A stretch of 64,000 bases of DNA from G965195345 sp965277625. Lineage in GTDB: Bacteria > Pseudomonadota > Gammaproteobacteria > CAKMZV01. Below, piece by piece: positions 1 to 8,387 of this stretch. Below the pieces are notes generated by a model. That model had not been told where the DNA came from. It searched no databases and worked only from the letters and a program-made list of their open reading frames with translations. The stretch lies in assembly GCA_965277625.1 (NCBI GenBank), contig OZ255827.1, positions 806,001 through 870,000 on the forward strand, in the 5' to 3' direction. The position numbers and the translations under genes were made by a program. The stretch's first letter is position 1, and the number at the start of each line of letters is the position of its first letter.

Positions 1-945
1 ATGCAGCGGTTCATCCATCAGCTACAACCAAAATTGATCCTAATGGTGGAAACAGAGATTTGGCCAAATCTATTGCATCAGGCCAGCACATCATCCATTC
101 CGGTCATGTTGATCAATGCGCGATTGAAAAGAAAATCAACTTTAAGGTACCAAAAGTATGCAAAAAAATTGGTGCAACAATCGCTGCAGAAATTTACGCT
201 TATTTTTCCACAATCTGAACTGGATGCGAAGCATTTCTACAAGTTGGGCGCAAAGCCTGAACAAATATCGTTGATTGGTAATTTAAAATTTGACTTGCAA
301 CCAAGCACAAATTTAGTGACAAAAGCACAACAATGGCGAACGGATTTTGCCCCGCAACGCCCCATTTGGGTCGCTGCCAGCACGCACGAGCATGAAGGTG
401 AAAAAATCTTAGTAGCGCACTCGAAAATATTACAGTCTCATCCAGAGTGTTTGTTGATCATTGCGCCTCGGCACGACAAAACTAACAAGGAAACCAATAC
501 GGCTCTCATTCAGCACAAATTTCGATATAACAAACGCAGTAAAAACGCGTTATCTGAGATTGGTTTGAATGAACCGCAAGTGTTGCTGATTGATCAAATT
601 GGAGAGTTAATGTTTTGGTACGCGGTCTCAGACTATGCATTTGTGGGTGGCTCTTTGGTGCCATTTGGCGGACATAACATCATTGAACCCGCCTTATTAA
701 AAAAACCCGTGTTGAGTGGTCCCAATTATGCAAATTTAGAAAATTTATTTGAACCAGCCATCAAATACAATGCGGTGAATATTGTGAAAGATGAAATGGC
801 TTTGGCTACACAAATTTGCACTTTAATTGAGCAGCCAGAGCAAGCACATGAACGGGCAGAAACAGCCTACCAGTTTGCGCTTAAGAATCAAGGGATACGA
901 GAGAAAATCCAAAAAATCCTCGCGCCGTATTTGGCAGAGGCTTGA
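1..945 (+). CDS. waaA: 3-deoxy-D-manno-octulosonic acid transferase, 5' truncated by window
   Basis: Kdo transferase, which adds Kdo residues from CMP-Kdo to lipid A precursor at the inner face of the cytoplasmic membrane. About 314 residues are visible against a family length near 425, so the N-terminal part, including the usual membrane anchor, lies before base 1; the first ATG here is only an internal Met. The segment METEIWPN near residue 17 and the C-terminal FVGGSLVPFGGHNIIEP segment (about residues 215-231) are typical of the GT-B Kdo transferase family. It reads in the opposite direction to the redoxin and tRNAs that follow. The assignment is firm; the true start cannot be seen. Confidence 0.93.
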   Translation: MQRFIHQLQPKLILMVETEIWPNLLHQASTSSIPVMLINARLKRKSTLRYQKYAKKLVQQSLQKFTLIFPQSELDAKHFYKLGAKPEQISLIGNLKFDLQPSTNLVTKAQQWRTDFAPQRPIWVAASTHEHEGEKILVAHSKILQSHPECLLIIAPRHDKTNKETNTALIQHKFRYNKRSKNALSEIGLNEPQVLLIDQIGELMFWYAVSDYAFVGGSLVPFGGHNIIEPALLKKPVLSGPNYANLENLFEPAIKYNAVNIVKDEMALATQICTLIEQPEQAHERAETAYQFALKNQGIREKIQKILAPYLAEA

Positions 946-950
946 CCTGT

Positions 951-972
951 TCACCCTTAGTCTCAAGGGTGA
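951..972. terminator. hairpin between convergent waaA and redoxin gene
   Basis: Perfect 8-bp inverted repeat TCACCCTT/AAGGGTGA with a 6-nt loop, six bases after the waaA stop and between two convergent genes. No T-run follows on either strand, so it is a weak intrinsic terminator at best, and it might act with Rho or as an mRNA 3' end stabiliser. Confidence 0.45.
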
Positions 973-1023
973 TGCTAAATTAATCTGAGCGTGTTTTAAA
1001 TCCGACTTCGAAAGCTAAGGTTC

Positions 1024-1647
1024 TTAGCCAGCGCGTAATTTGGTCATAGTAAACTCTAATAGGCTGTCTGTGCTGACACGATTGATATAACCTTCAACAA
1101 AAAGCTTGCCCATTATATAGCCTTTGGGGCTAAGGATATAAGTGCCGGGGTAGGGGATTCCATGATGGTCATGCCCTTTGGGAAAATGAGGGTGTAGCAC
1201 TTTCAATGCCTTCATGGATCGCGTATCAATGTCAGAAATGATGGGGAACTTAATGTCATTTTCAGCCATAAATGCTTCTTGTAATTCGGGCGCATCATAG
1301 GTGATCATTACAACACCAATGCCATTTTTTTGGAACTTTTCAAAGGCATCGTTGAGGCTGAGTGTTTGGTGGATACAGAAGGGACACCAATCAATCGAAC
1401 GATTAACCATGACCACCAAACCCTTTGGCCCACTAAACTTAGCCAAATCTGTGACTTCTTTACCTTGATAGAGTGCTGAAATGGCTGGAATATGCGCACC
1501 AACGTCAATGCCCGCATCGAATTGTGCAGCTTCGGCTGTGACAAATTGTGAGTTAGCAAAATAGCTCAGAAGGCTATCTTTAAAGATAAAAATGCCCGCC
1601 AATGCAACAACAACGACGACCAATAACCGTTTTATAAAATTTTTCAT
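1024..1647 (-). CDS. membrane-anchored AhpC/TSA-type redoxin
   Basis: Thioredoxin-fold protein of the peroxiredoxin/AhpC-TSA superfamily, 207 residues. Residues 6-24 are a hydrophobic segment that acts as signal anchor or signal peptide, so the redoxin domain probably sits in the periplasm. A WCPFC motif gives two cysteines at about 88 and 91, followed by a helix and the VVMITYD strand (near 113-119), as expected for a redox-active thioredoxin-like site. The substrate is unknown; peroxide reduction or thiol-disulfide exchange are both possible. It stands alone, is convergent with waaA and downstream of a tRNA pair. Its promoter carries a palindrome (see 1667-1694), which may mean redox control. 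Confidence 0.8.
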   Translation of the reverse strand: MKNFIKRLLVVVVVALAGIFIFKDSLLSYFANSQFVTAEAAQFDAGIDVGAHIPAISALYQGKEVTDLAKFSGPKGLVVMVNRSIDWCPFCIHQTLSLNDAFEKFQKNGIGVVMITYDAPELQEAFMAENDIKFPIISDIDTRSMKALKVLHPHFPKGHDHHGIPYPGTYILSPKGYIMGKLFVEGYINRVSTDSLLEFTMTKLRAG

Positions 1648-1666
1648 ATCTGATCCTGATGATTGA

Positions 1667-1694
1667 ATATTATGGTATAGCTATACTAATTCAA
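1667..1694 (-). promoter_or_regulatory. promoter of redoxin gene with 12-bp palindrome in the spacer
   Basis: On the minus strand TTGAAT (1694-1689) and TAATAT (1672-1667) are 16 bp apart, 20 bp before the redoxin ATG. The spacer holds the perfect palindrome GTATAGCTATAC (1675-1686), a likely operator. Hexamers were judged by eye. Confidence 0.45.
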
Positions 1695-1779
1695 TAACGA
1701 ATTTCCAATGAATTTCCCTTGAGAAATCTGTAAATTGTTGTAATGACAGAGGTATTTTTGGGGACATGTCATGACAACA

Positions 1780-1856
1780 TGGCGCAGCGGACGGGACTCG
1801 AACCCGCGACCCCCGGCGTGACAGGCCGGTATTCTAACCAACTGAACTACCGCTGC
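1780..1856 (-). tRNA. tRNA-Asp (GTC)
   Basis: 77-nt cloverleaf with 7-bp acceptor stem GCAGCGG/CCGCTGC, D-arm AGTTCAGTTGGTTAGA, anticodon loop CTGTCAC with anticodon GTC, T-arm GGTTCGAGTCC and an encoded CCA. It closely matches the bacterial tRNA-Asp consensus. It lies 10 nt after tRNA-Val on the same strand, so the two are probably cotranscribed. Confidence 0.96.
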
Positions 1857-1866
1857 AGGGCATGAT

Positions 1867-1942
1867 TGGTGGGTGCTACAGGGCTTGAACCTGTGACCCT
1901 CGCCTTGTAAGGGCGATGCTCTCCCAACTGAGCTAAGCACCC
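1867..1942 (-). tRNA. tRNA-Val (TAC)
   Basis: 76-nt cloverleaf with acceptor stem GGGTGCT/AGCACCC, D-arm TAGCTCAGTTGGGAGAGC, anticodon loop CTTACAA (anticodon TAC), T-arm GGTTCAAGCC, discriminator A and encoded CCA. First gene of a tRNA-Val/tRNA-Asp pair. Confidence 0.96.
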
Positions 1943-2052
1943 ACTTAAATCAGGCGGGTATTATACTGAATAATGTGATGTTCTTTACACAATTTCACTG
2001 TTCTGTTGCACACAAATTTTTAGGCGGCAACAATACAGCAATTTGAGCCGAC

Positions 2053-3369
2053 TTACAGCCTTGCAACCCCTTTTTTAAAAGCATCACCCCGATCCTCAAA
2101 ATGCTTGAACATATCAAAACTGGCACAAGCGGGTGAAAACAGCACAACATCATGTTTTTGACCATGCCTACAAGCGAGGGCAATGGCTTCATCCAAAGTA
2201 TTCGCAAACAAGGCATCGGCACATTGGACGTGTTCGGCTATGCGGTGTTTATCCTCACCAAATAAAATCAGCTGCTTAACCACTTGGCGAATACGTGGCT
2301 TAAGTGGGCTAAAATCTTGCCCCTTGCCTTGTCCACCAGCGATCAGAATAATCTTAGGATGGGTGTAGGTCGCTAAGGCCGCCATGCAGGCAGCCACATT
2401 GGTGGCCTTAGAGTCATTGATCCAGACCATGCCAGCAAAATCGGAGACTTTTTCATAGCGATGGGGCAAGCCTTTAAAGGTTTTCATCGCATGGCAAATG
2501 AGGTCATTGTCAATGTGCATCAGATGACCAACCGCCCAAGCGGCTAAGATATTTTCCGCATTGTGCCGTCCCAATAGTGCCGCATCAGCTAATGGCATCA
2601 AGGGGCTATGATTGGGCAAACCGTCCCACCACAGCTGCCCAGAATTTTGCTGGAGTGTGTATTGGGCCGCTGAATCTGCTGAAAATGTGATCAAAGCTGG
2701 GTGATCGACTGCAATGGAGGCTTGGCATACCGCTTGTTTGGACAGCGCAAGTAATTTCTTTTTCAACCTTGTATAGTCTTGCCAAGATTTATGCCGATCC
2801 AAATGATCCTCGCTAATGTTGAGTAACACGCCAATATCGGGCTTCAAGCTGTGCATGGTTTCTAACTGAAAACTGGAGATTTCTAAAACAGCGAGTTCAG
2901 CATCATGATTTAAGATGTCTAAAGCAGGGTAACCAATATTACCCCCTGCAACGGTCTTTATATCGGCGCTTCGGCATAGGTGGGTGATCAGCTTAGTAAC
3001 GGTACTCTTACCATTGGTTCCAGTGATGGCAATGATTTTTTTGCGATTGTATTGGGCAAAAAGTTCCATTTCTCCAATCACAGGAATGCTGTTTTGAACA
3101 ATGCTTTGTACCAGAGGGTCGTCTAAAGCAAGACCCGGCGCAATGATGGCTTGTTTAAAGCCAATATCTTTAGAGAAAATATGATCAGGCGCGATCCAAC
3201 GATCTTGCCCAAACTGTTGCAAAAATGGCTGTTTTAAAGGGGGATTGGCGCGTGTGTCGGTCCATTTATACGCCAAACCCTGTTGTGCCAAGAAGCGACA
3301 AGTTGCTTCACCGCTCACACCACAACCCACAACCAATATTGGCGAAGATTGCTGGATTTTTTGGATCAT
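2053..3369 (-). CDS. murD: UDP-N-acetylmuramoyl-L-alanine--D-glutamate ligase
   Basis: Cytoplasmic Mur ligase that adds D-glutamate to UDP-MurNAc-L-Ala in peptidoglycan precursor synthesis. 438 residues, normal for the family. A Rossmann-like N-terminus (LVVGCGVSG, near 12-20) is followed by the ATP-binding GTNGKST (117-123) and the Mur-family NDSKATN segment near 320. It lies 23 bp after mraY on the same strand, the order found in the dcw cluster, but ftsW, murG and the rest do not follow; the tRNA pair does. ATG start. Confidence 0.96.
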   Translation of the reverse strand: MIQKIQQSSPILVVGCGVSGEATCRFLAQQGLAYKWTDTRANPPLKQPFLQQFGQDRWIAPDHIFSKDIGFKQAIIAPGLALDDPLVQSIVQNSIPVIGEMELFAQYNRKKIIAITGTNGKSTVTKLITHLCRSADIKTVAGGNIGYPALDILNHDAELAVLEISSFQLETMHSLKPDIGVLLNISEDHLDRHKSWQDYTRLKKKLLALSKQAVCQASIAVDHPALITFSADSAAQYTLQQNSGQLWWDGLPNHSPLMPLADAALLGRHNAENILAAWAVGHLMHIDNDLICHAMKTFKGLPHRYEKVSDFAGMVWINDSKATNVAACMAALATYTHPKIILIAGGQGKGQDFSPLKPRIRQVVKQLILFGEDKHRIAEHVQCADALFANTLDEAIALACRHGQKHDVVLFSPACASFDMFKHFEDRGDAFKKGVARL

Positions 3370-3392
3370 CCTGATACGATTGAATCAGACAG

Positions 3393-4475
3393 TTAACGGA
3401 TTTTAAGGCTGGCTAAACCGATTAAAACCAGTAACAATGTAATGATCCAAAAGCGAACGATGATCTTTGGTTCGGCCCATCCTTTGAGTTCAAAATGATG
3501 GTGTAAGGGCGCCATGCGGAAAATGCGTTTGCCCCTTAATTTATAGGACCCAACTTGTAAGATGACAGACAAGGTCTCGGCCACAAAAACGCCACTCATG
3601 ATTAAGAAAATCAGTTCTTGCTTGACCAATATGGCAATAATGCCCAATGCCCCGCCCAATGATAGAGAACCCACATCACCCATGAATACTTGAGCGGGAT
3701 AGCTGTTGAACCAAAGAAAGCCCAGCCCCGCACCAATCATGGCACAACAAAAGATCGCCATTTCTGCATTTCCGGCAATATAGGGAATAGATAAATAATC
3801 TGAGAAATAAAAATGACCGCTGACGTAAGCAAATACGCACAAGGCGCTGGCAATAAGTACAGTAGGTAGAATGGCCAAGCCGTCCAAACCATCGGTTAAA
3901 TTCACCGCATTGGCCGAACCCACCAGCACAAAATAACCTAATATGATGGCGCCCCAGCCAATGTTTATAAGGACATCCTTGGTATATGGTATCAATAACA
4001 CCCAGGGTTGATAGGCCGGTTGCTGAGTGTATAACCACAGAATCGCAACGATTGCCACTGCTGATAACAGAAAATATTTGCTTTTAACACGCAAGCCTTG
4101 AGATGAATTGTTTTTGATCTTTAACCAATCATCGACCAACCCAATCACAGCAAATCCAGTGACCACAAACAAAACCAACCAAACATTTGGATTGCTCAAA
4201 TCACACCAAAGCAAACTTGAAACAATAATGGAAAATAAGATCAGAATGCCCCCCATGGTCGGAGTGCCGCTTTTCTCAAAATGGGAGCTGGGGCCATCGC
4301 TGCGGATGGATTGTTTGAGTTTTAACTGCTGCAACAGTTTAATGGTCTTTGAGCCCAATAACCAAGAGACGCCAAGCGAAGTAAGCGCCGCTAAAATTGC
4401 GCGCAGTGTGACGTATTTAAAGACCAATAAATCACTTTGATACTGGCTGAATATTTGGACAAGATAGAGTAGCAT
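3393..4475 (-). CDS. mraY: phospho-N-acetylmuramoyl-pentapeptide transferase
   Basis: Polytopic inner-membrane enzyme that transfers phospho-MurNAc-pentapeptide from UDP to undecaprenyl phosphate, forming lipid I. 360 residues with about ten hydrophobic segments. Family motifs are present: SHFEKSGTPTMGG near the N-terminus, LVDDWLK (aspartate pair), NAVNLTDGLDGLA, and the C-terminal APLHHHFELKGW. It is the first gene of an mraY-murD pair; the murE-murF genes expected upstream are absent and a Type III restriction operon lies there instead. ATG start. Confidence 0.97.
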   Translation of the reverse strand: MLLYLVQIFSQYQSDLLVFKYVTLRAILAALTSLGVSWLLGSKTIKLLQQLKLKQSIRSDGPSSHFEKSGTPTMGGILILFSIIVSSLLWCDLSNPNVWLVLFVVTGFAVIGLVDDWLKIKNNSSQGLRVKSKYFLLSAVAIVAILWLYTQQPAYQPWVLLIPYTKDVLINIGWGAIILGYFVLVGSANAVNLTDGLDGLAILPTVLIASALCVFAYVSGHFYFSDYLSIPYIAGNAEMAIFCCAMIGAGLGFLWFNSYPAQVFMGDVGSLSLGGALGIIAILVKQELIFLIMSGVFVAETLSVILQVGSYKLRGKRIFRMAPLHHHFELKGWAEPKIIVRFWIITLLLVLIGLASLKIR

Positions 4476-4566
4476 TGCTTAGATGAAAACGGCGAAATCA
4501 ATGGTTAATAATCAGGCGGTTATTGTGCCACAACCCTTATAGAACTGCGCGTATAAGTCAAACGGT

Positions 4567-4594
4567 ATTGTATTTAAACAATTTTTAATGTGAA
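4567..4594 (-). promoter_or_regulatory. candidate mraY-murD promoter
   Basis: Minus-strand TTCACA (4594-4589) and TACAAT (4572-4567) with a 16-bp spacer, about 90 bp before the mraY start and inside the 309-bp gap between res and mraY. Confidence 0.45.
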
Positions 4595-4606
4595 CTATAC
4601 CAAATC

Positions 4607-4671
4607 GCTCCCTCGTTTCGAGCAAGGAGCTGAATGAAGTGAAGGAGTTTATTTCTGGATTCCTCCTTCAC
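4607..4671. other. two adjacent hairpins in the res-mraY gap
   Basis: A nested hairpin at 4607-4630 (outer GCTCC/GGAGC, inner CTCG/CGAG) is followed by a 9-bp hairpin GTGAAGGAG/CTCCTTCAC (4639-4647 with 4663-4671, 15-nt loop). They lie downstream of res and upstream of the mraY promoter, so they may end res transcription, though no T-run is present. The rest of 4476-4784 shows no gene. Confidence 0.4.
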
Positions 4672-4784
4672 GAGGTGAGATGGGTCTTTTCGTTTGAAAA
4701 ATTCGGGCGGTGTCTGGGCGTACTGGCCATTTATCCCCCCATCGCTTGCGAGGTTTAACTAAAGTACTATGAATGTTTGCTCTT

Positions 4785-7700
4785 TCAACTAAGAAATTTT
4801 CTTAAAGTGCAGTAACTGGCGATCATTTTAAATATGACCTTCCCGCCGCTTATTTCTTTAAAATGTTTCTCAGCACAGTGAATTTTTAGTTTTTCAATCG
4901 CTCTTAAATCTTCCTCTTTATCAGAGCCTTTGGTTTCTGCTACGAAATAAATATGACGCACTTGTTTTTTATCAAATACGATGGCCCAGTCTGGGCTATA
5001 GTTGGCGATAGGCGTAGCAACATAAAAACTTTTGGGAAGTTTTGCATAAACGACCACTTCGGTGCTACTATCTAAGTTGGCGGCAAAATCCGATTCAACT
5101 TTAGAGTCTGAAGTTAAGCAATCATAAATGTGCTTTTTGAAGTTTTCTGACTGACGTAAAGCGGATTTTTCATTAGTAAAAACCGTTGTGGCATCATACT
5201 TTTCTTCGGTTTTATGGTACTTGATGTTATTGATGATTAAACTGGATTTTGCCTCATTGATCAGATTGCTACATTTAGCAATGAACGCTTCTGGATTCTT
5301 ATGTAAGAGTAAAAATTTTTCGGGTTTAATCTGCTTGAGAATTTTTACAATCGTCCTTCGAGTTAGATGTGTTTGAGCTTCAATCTCACCCACCACATCG
5401 TAAACAGCGAGGGAGTGTTTTTCATTTTCAACGGATACCATTTTGCTTTCTGATACTGGCGGCAAGTCGGCGTTTTTCATCTGATCGACAGAAGTTCGTT
5501 CAATATTAGCTGATCTTACTAGGTACGCATCCTCATGCTCGTATTCTGAACGACCAATGTAGAGATGTTCATCAATCTTGTTTATCCCTTCTTGAACCAG
5601 CTTGTCAGTATCGAATTGCACTTCATAAATGGTCTTTAGATTGATTTTATTCCATAGCGCCTGAAATTCTTCCCTCTCAAAATTATGATTAGTGTTAAAT
5701 GTGACTGATTGACGCTCATCCTCAGGGCTTAAGTCTGTCTCTGTGTAAATGGTCTGCAATAACGCACATATTGATTCACGGTAAGATTCTAAACTTTCAG
5801 GAAGCAGTATTTGTTGCCTTTCAATCAATTCTTTGCCTTCAGGTGTAATCTTGTCGTTTTCATCAATTACATCGTCTTTGTATAGAAATTTATTGAGTTT
5901 CTTAGACTCTTCTTCGCTTAGTCTATGTTTAATGCCATACGCGTCGGTTACTACCTTGCCGGTAAAGAATTCTATTTCCGCTTTCTGCGGACGGTTTTTG
6001 AGTGTGTCGGCAATTTCCTTCTGCAGTCCTTTGGCAAAAGCCTCGTAACTCTCGGAAGCAATGACTGTGAGTTTATTCAATTCATGTACTTGTTCACCGA
6101 CCAAGTCTAAGTCTTGTCGTACACCGAATTTATCAACGCTCAAGCGCATGCCTCGCCCGACTTCTTGCCTGCGTCTTGTAGTACTGCCACTTCCTGCGTG
6201 TTTGAGGGCACAAATTTGAAAAACATTGGGGTTGTCCCAGCCTTCCCTTAAGGCAGAATGTGAAAAGATAAAACGGGTCGGTTCATCAAAACTAAGCAAC
6301 CTTTCTTTATCCTTCATAATTAGATCGTAGGCTGAAACATCGTCGGAATCTTCTTTACCACGCTTTACTTTAGGATCAATCGTCTTGCCTTTCTTGTCTA
6401 TGGAGAAGTAACCCTGATGCACCTCTGATGGGGCATCACGCATTAAGTACTCATCAAAACCTTTCAATTTAGTGTCCCTTAGTTTGGCTCTTATTTCTTT
6501 ATATTCCTCTTCAAATATCTGGGCGTATTCGCCCAATTGTTGCGCACCGAATTCATCATAAATTCTGTATTTCTCTACCGCATCAATAAAGAACAGAGAA
6601 AGCACTTTAATGCCCCGACCAAAGAGTTGCTTTTCCTTTTGTAGATGCGATTGGATACATTCCCGAATTTGGACGGTGCGAAAAGTATGATCATAGTGGT
6701 TATTGAGAATATTTCCGGGGTAGATATCTTGGCCACCTACGGTTATTTTATTAAGATAGCCATCTATTTCTGTGACCGTTTGGTTTTTATAGGCGGGCAT
6801 TTTGCCTGACTGCTCATAAATGTTGTAGCCTTCAGCAATTTTCACTCGCTTTTTAGAAATGTCGCCACTTTTGCTTCTTTTTTCATGTTCTATCCAAGCA
6901 AGGGGTGGTTTTGTGGTGCTTAGGTTAATGTTTTCTAAGTAAATATAACCTGTTGTGCCAGTTGAATTTATAAGATTGATGCCCTTTACCTGTACCTTCT
7001 TAACCAATTGTTTTTTGTAGGCATCCAAGGCATCTAAACGATAAATCTTGTTATAGTCCTCTCTGTGCGTGGCTGAATAGCGCAGTGTGAACAGCGGTTT
7101 AAAATCCTGCATGCTCTCTAAAGTCTTTTTACCATCAACCGATTGTGGTTCATCAATGATCAGGATGGGCTGGGTTTGAGCAATAATATCTATGGGTTTT
7201 CGAGTGCCGAATTGATCTAATTCTTGATGGATCCGTCGTGCATCTTTGCTCCGTGCATTGAACGCCTGTGTATTGATGATCATCACGCTGATTCGGTTAT
7301 CTGAGGCAAAATTCTCAATATCTTGCGGGCAACCTGAATTATAAATAAATGGTTTGATTTTGTGCTTGTAGCATTCTTGAAAATGATCTTGGGTCACTTG
7401 GAAGGATTTGTACACCCCTTCGCGGATGGCAATGCTGGGTACTACAACAATAAATTTGCTCCAACCATACTTTTTATGCAACTCATACATGGTGCGGATA
7501 TAGACATAGGTTTTACCTGTACCTGTTTCCATTTCGATGGTTAGGTTGTAGCCCGATTTTACGCCGTTGGGACGTTCTAGTTGCTGGCTTTCATGCAGGT
7601 TATTCCTATTTTGAACTTTTTTAATGTTGCTAAGCATTTGGTCTTCTGTTATTTGAATGGCAGAGTTACGATAGCCAATGACTTCCTCTAATTCAAAATC

Positions 7701-7862
7701 CAAAATTCCTGGGTTCATGTCTGTTTGTTTGGCTTTTTGGATGAGTGCTTTGCTGCGTTCTAAGGTGAAGTTATTGGTTTTGAGCGGCTGCTTCTCGAAA
7801 CAATCAACCACAGCCTTGACAGCTTCTATTTGGAAATCTTGTTCTTTAAACTGTAGTTTCAT
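4785..7862 (-). CDS. res: Type III restriction endonuclease, Res subunit
   Basis: Helicase-nuclease subunit of a Type III restriction-modification enzyme: it translocates or slides on DNA using ATP and cuts between two unmethylated, inversely oriented sites, in complex with Mod. 1025 residues, within the family range. Walker A ETGTGKTYV has its GTGKT at 114-118; the Walker B box is DEPQ (237-240), the variant typical of Type III Res; a later helicase motif reads SALREGWDNPNVFQ. The C-terminus has a PD-(D/E)xK nuclease site: PDW at about 957 and ETK at 976-978. No frameshift is visible, so it looks intact. Last gene of the mod-AlbA_2-res operon, starting 2 nt after the middle gene. AT-richer than the flanks, suggesting transfer. 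Confidence 0.95.
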   Translation of the reverse strand: MKLQFKEQDFQIEAVKAVVDCFEKQPLKTNNFTLERSKALIQKAKQTDMNPGILDFELEEVIGYRNSAIQITEDQMLSNIKKVQNRNNLHESQQLERPNGVKSGYNLTIEMETGTGKTYVYIRTMYELHKKYGWSKFIVVVPSIAIREGVYKSFQVTQDHFQECYKHKIKPFIYNSGCPQDIENFASDNRISVMIINTQAFNARSKDARRIHQELDQFGTRKPIDIIAQTQPILIIDEPQSVDGKKTLESMQDFKPLFTLRYSATHREDYNKIYRLDALDAYKKQLVKKVQVKGINLINSTGTTGYIYLENINLSTTKPPLAWIEHEKRSKSGDISKKRVKIAEGYNIYEQSGKMPAYKNQTVTEIDGYLNKITVGGQDIYPGNILNNHYDHTFRTVQIRECIQSHLQKEKQLFGRGIKVLSLFFIDAVEKYRIYDEFGAQQLGEYAQIFEEEYKEIRAKLRDTKLKGFDEYLMRDAPSEVHQGYFSIDKKGKTIDPKVKRGKEDSDDVSAYDLIMKDKERLLSFDEPTRFIFSHSALREGWDNPNVFQICALKHAGSGSTTRRRQEVGRGMRLSVDKFGVRQDLDLVGEQVHELNKLTVIASESYEAFAKGLQKEIADTLKNRPQKAEIEFFTGKVVTDAYGIKHRLSEEESKKLNKFLYKDDVIDENDKITPEGKELIERQQILLPESLESYRESICALLQTIYTETDLSPEDERQSVTFNTNHNFEREEFQALWNKINLKTIYEVQFDTDKLVQEGINKIDEHLYIGRSEYEHEDAYLVRSANIERTSVDQMKNADLPPVSESKMVSVENEKHSLAVYDVVGEIEAQTHLTRRTIVKILKQIKPEKFLLLHKNPEAFIAKCSNLINEAKSSLIINNIKYHKTEEKYDATTVFTNEKSALRQSENFKKHIYDCLTSDSKVESDFAANLDSSTEVVVYAKLPKSFYVATPIANYSPDWAIVFDKKQVRHIYFVAETKGSDKEEDLRAIEKLKIHCAEKHFKEISGGKVIFKMIASYCTLRKFLS

Positions 7863-7864
7863 TT

Positions 7865-8386
7865 TTATGAGTTTTTATTAGACTTGTAGGCTTGATTCGG
7901 GTGATTGAGCATATCAGGATGCCGATAAACCAATCTTTTGTCCTTAATCATCGGACCTAAATATTTACGTTTTACATAATCCTCCCCTCTCTTTAGGGTT
8001 TTAGCAACATGAGTTGCTTGCACAAAGCCAGTTGTACATATTTCAAGAATGATCGCCTCAATTTTATTCGGATTATGCTCCCTTTCTTTTAAAGCATTTA
8101 TTCTAATTTTAAGTGCTTTGCTAATCTGAGGTGGTGTACTTATTTCCTGAGGTGGTGTACTTATTTTCTGAAGTGGTGTACTTATTTTCTGTGGTGGTGA
8201 AGAGGCATTGGTTTCTGCGACACCGAGCAAAATATATCCACCATCAAGAAAGGGTTCATTGGAAAATGAGCACACGGTCTCCATGGCTGAACTGGCTTTA
8301 TCATGCCCTTTTTTGGCCTCTATCCAACTACATTCATCTTGCTGATTGAGCAAGCCAAATAGTTGTTCAGCGGAATACTTTTTCAC
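7865..8386 (-). CDS. AlbA_2-like / winged-helix protein inside a Type III R-M operon
   Basis: 173 residues, GTG start one base after the mod stop, stop 2 nt before the res ATG, so translation is probably coupled. Residues 1-57 resemble the beginning of an AlbA_2 (Schlafen-type AAA_4) domain: SWIEAKKG near 16-23 and GGYILLGV near 49-56. The rest of that domain seems missing. A Pro/Gln-rich linker of 7-residue repeats follows (about 65-92), then a region resembling a winged-helix DNA-binding fold (about 105-160, EAIILEI, ATHVAKTLKRG). Genes of this sort do occur between mod and res, but I do not know the role; regulation of the nuclease or DNA binding is an inference. It could also be a shortened, partly decayed protein. 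Confidence 0.6.
   Translation of the reverse strand: MKKYSAEQLFGLLNQQDECSWIEAKKGHDKASSAMETVCSFSNEPFLDGGYILLGVAETNASSPPQKISTPLQKISTPPQEISTPPQISKALKIRINALKEREHNPNKIEAIILEICTTGFVQATHVAKTLKRGEDYVKRKYLGPMIKDKRLVYRHPDMLNHPNQAYKSNKNS
8130..8192 (-). repeat. 21-bp tandem repeat, three copies, in coding sequence
   Basis: Three head-to-tail copies (8130-8150, 8151-8171, 8172-8192) of GGTGGTGTACTTATTTYCTG plus one more base, with a few substitutions, and a partial fourth copy beginning GGTGGTG. The unit is a multiple of three and encodes a seven-residue repeat like KISTPPQ, so copy-number change would lengthen the linker without breaking the frame. Confidence 0.9.
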
Positions 8387-8387
8387 T

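Noticed and set aside
8130..8192. Possible CRISPR-like repeat
   Set aside because: Units are directly adjacent with no spacers and are in frame within a coding sequence.
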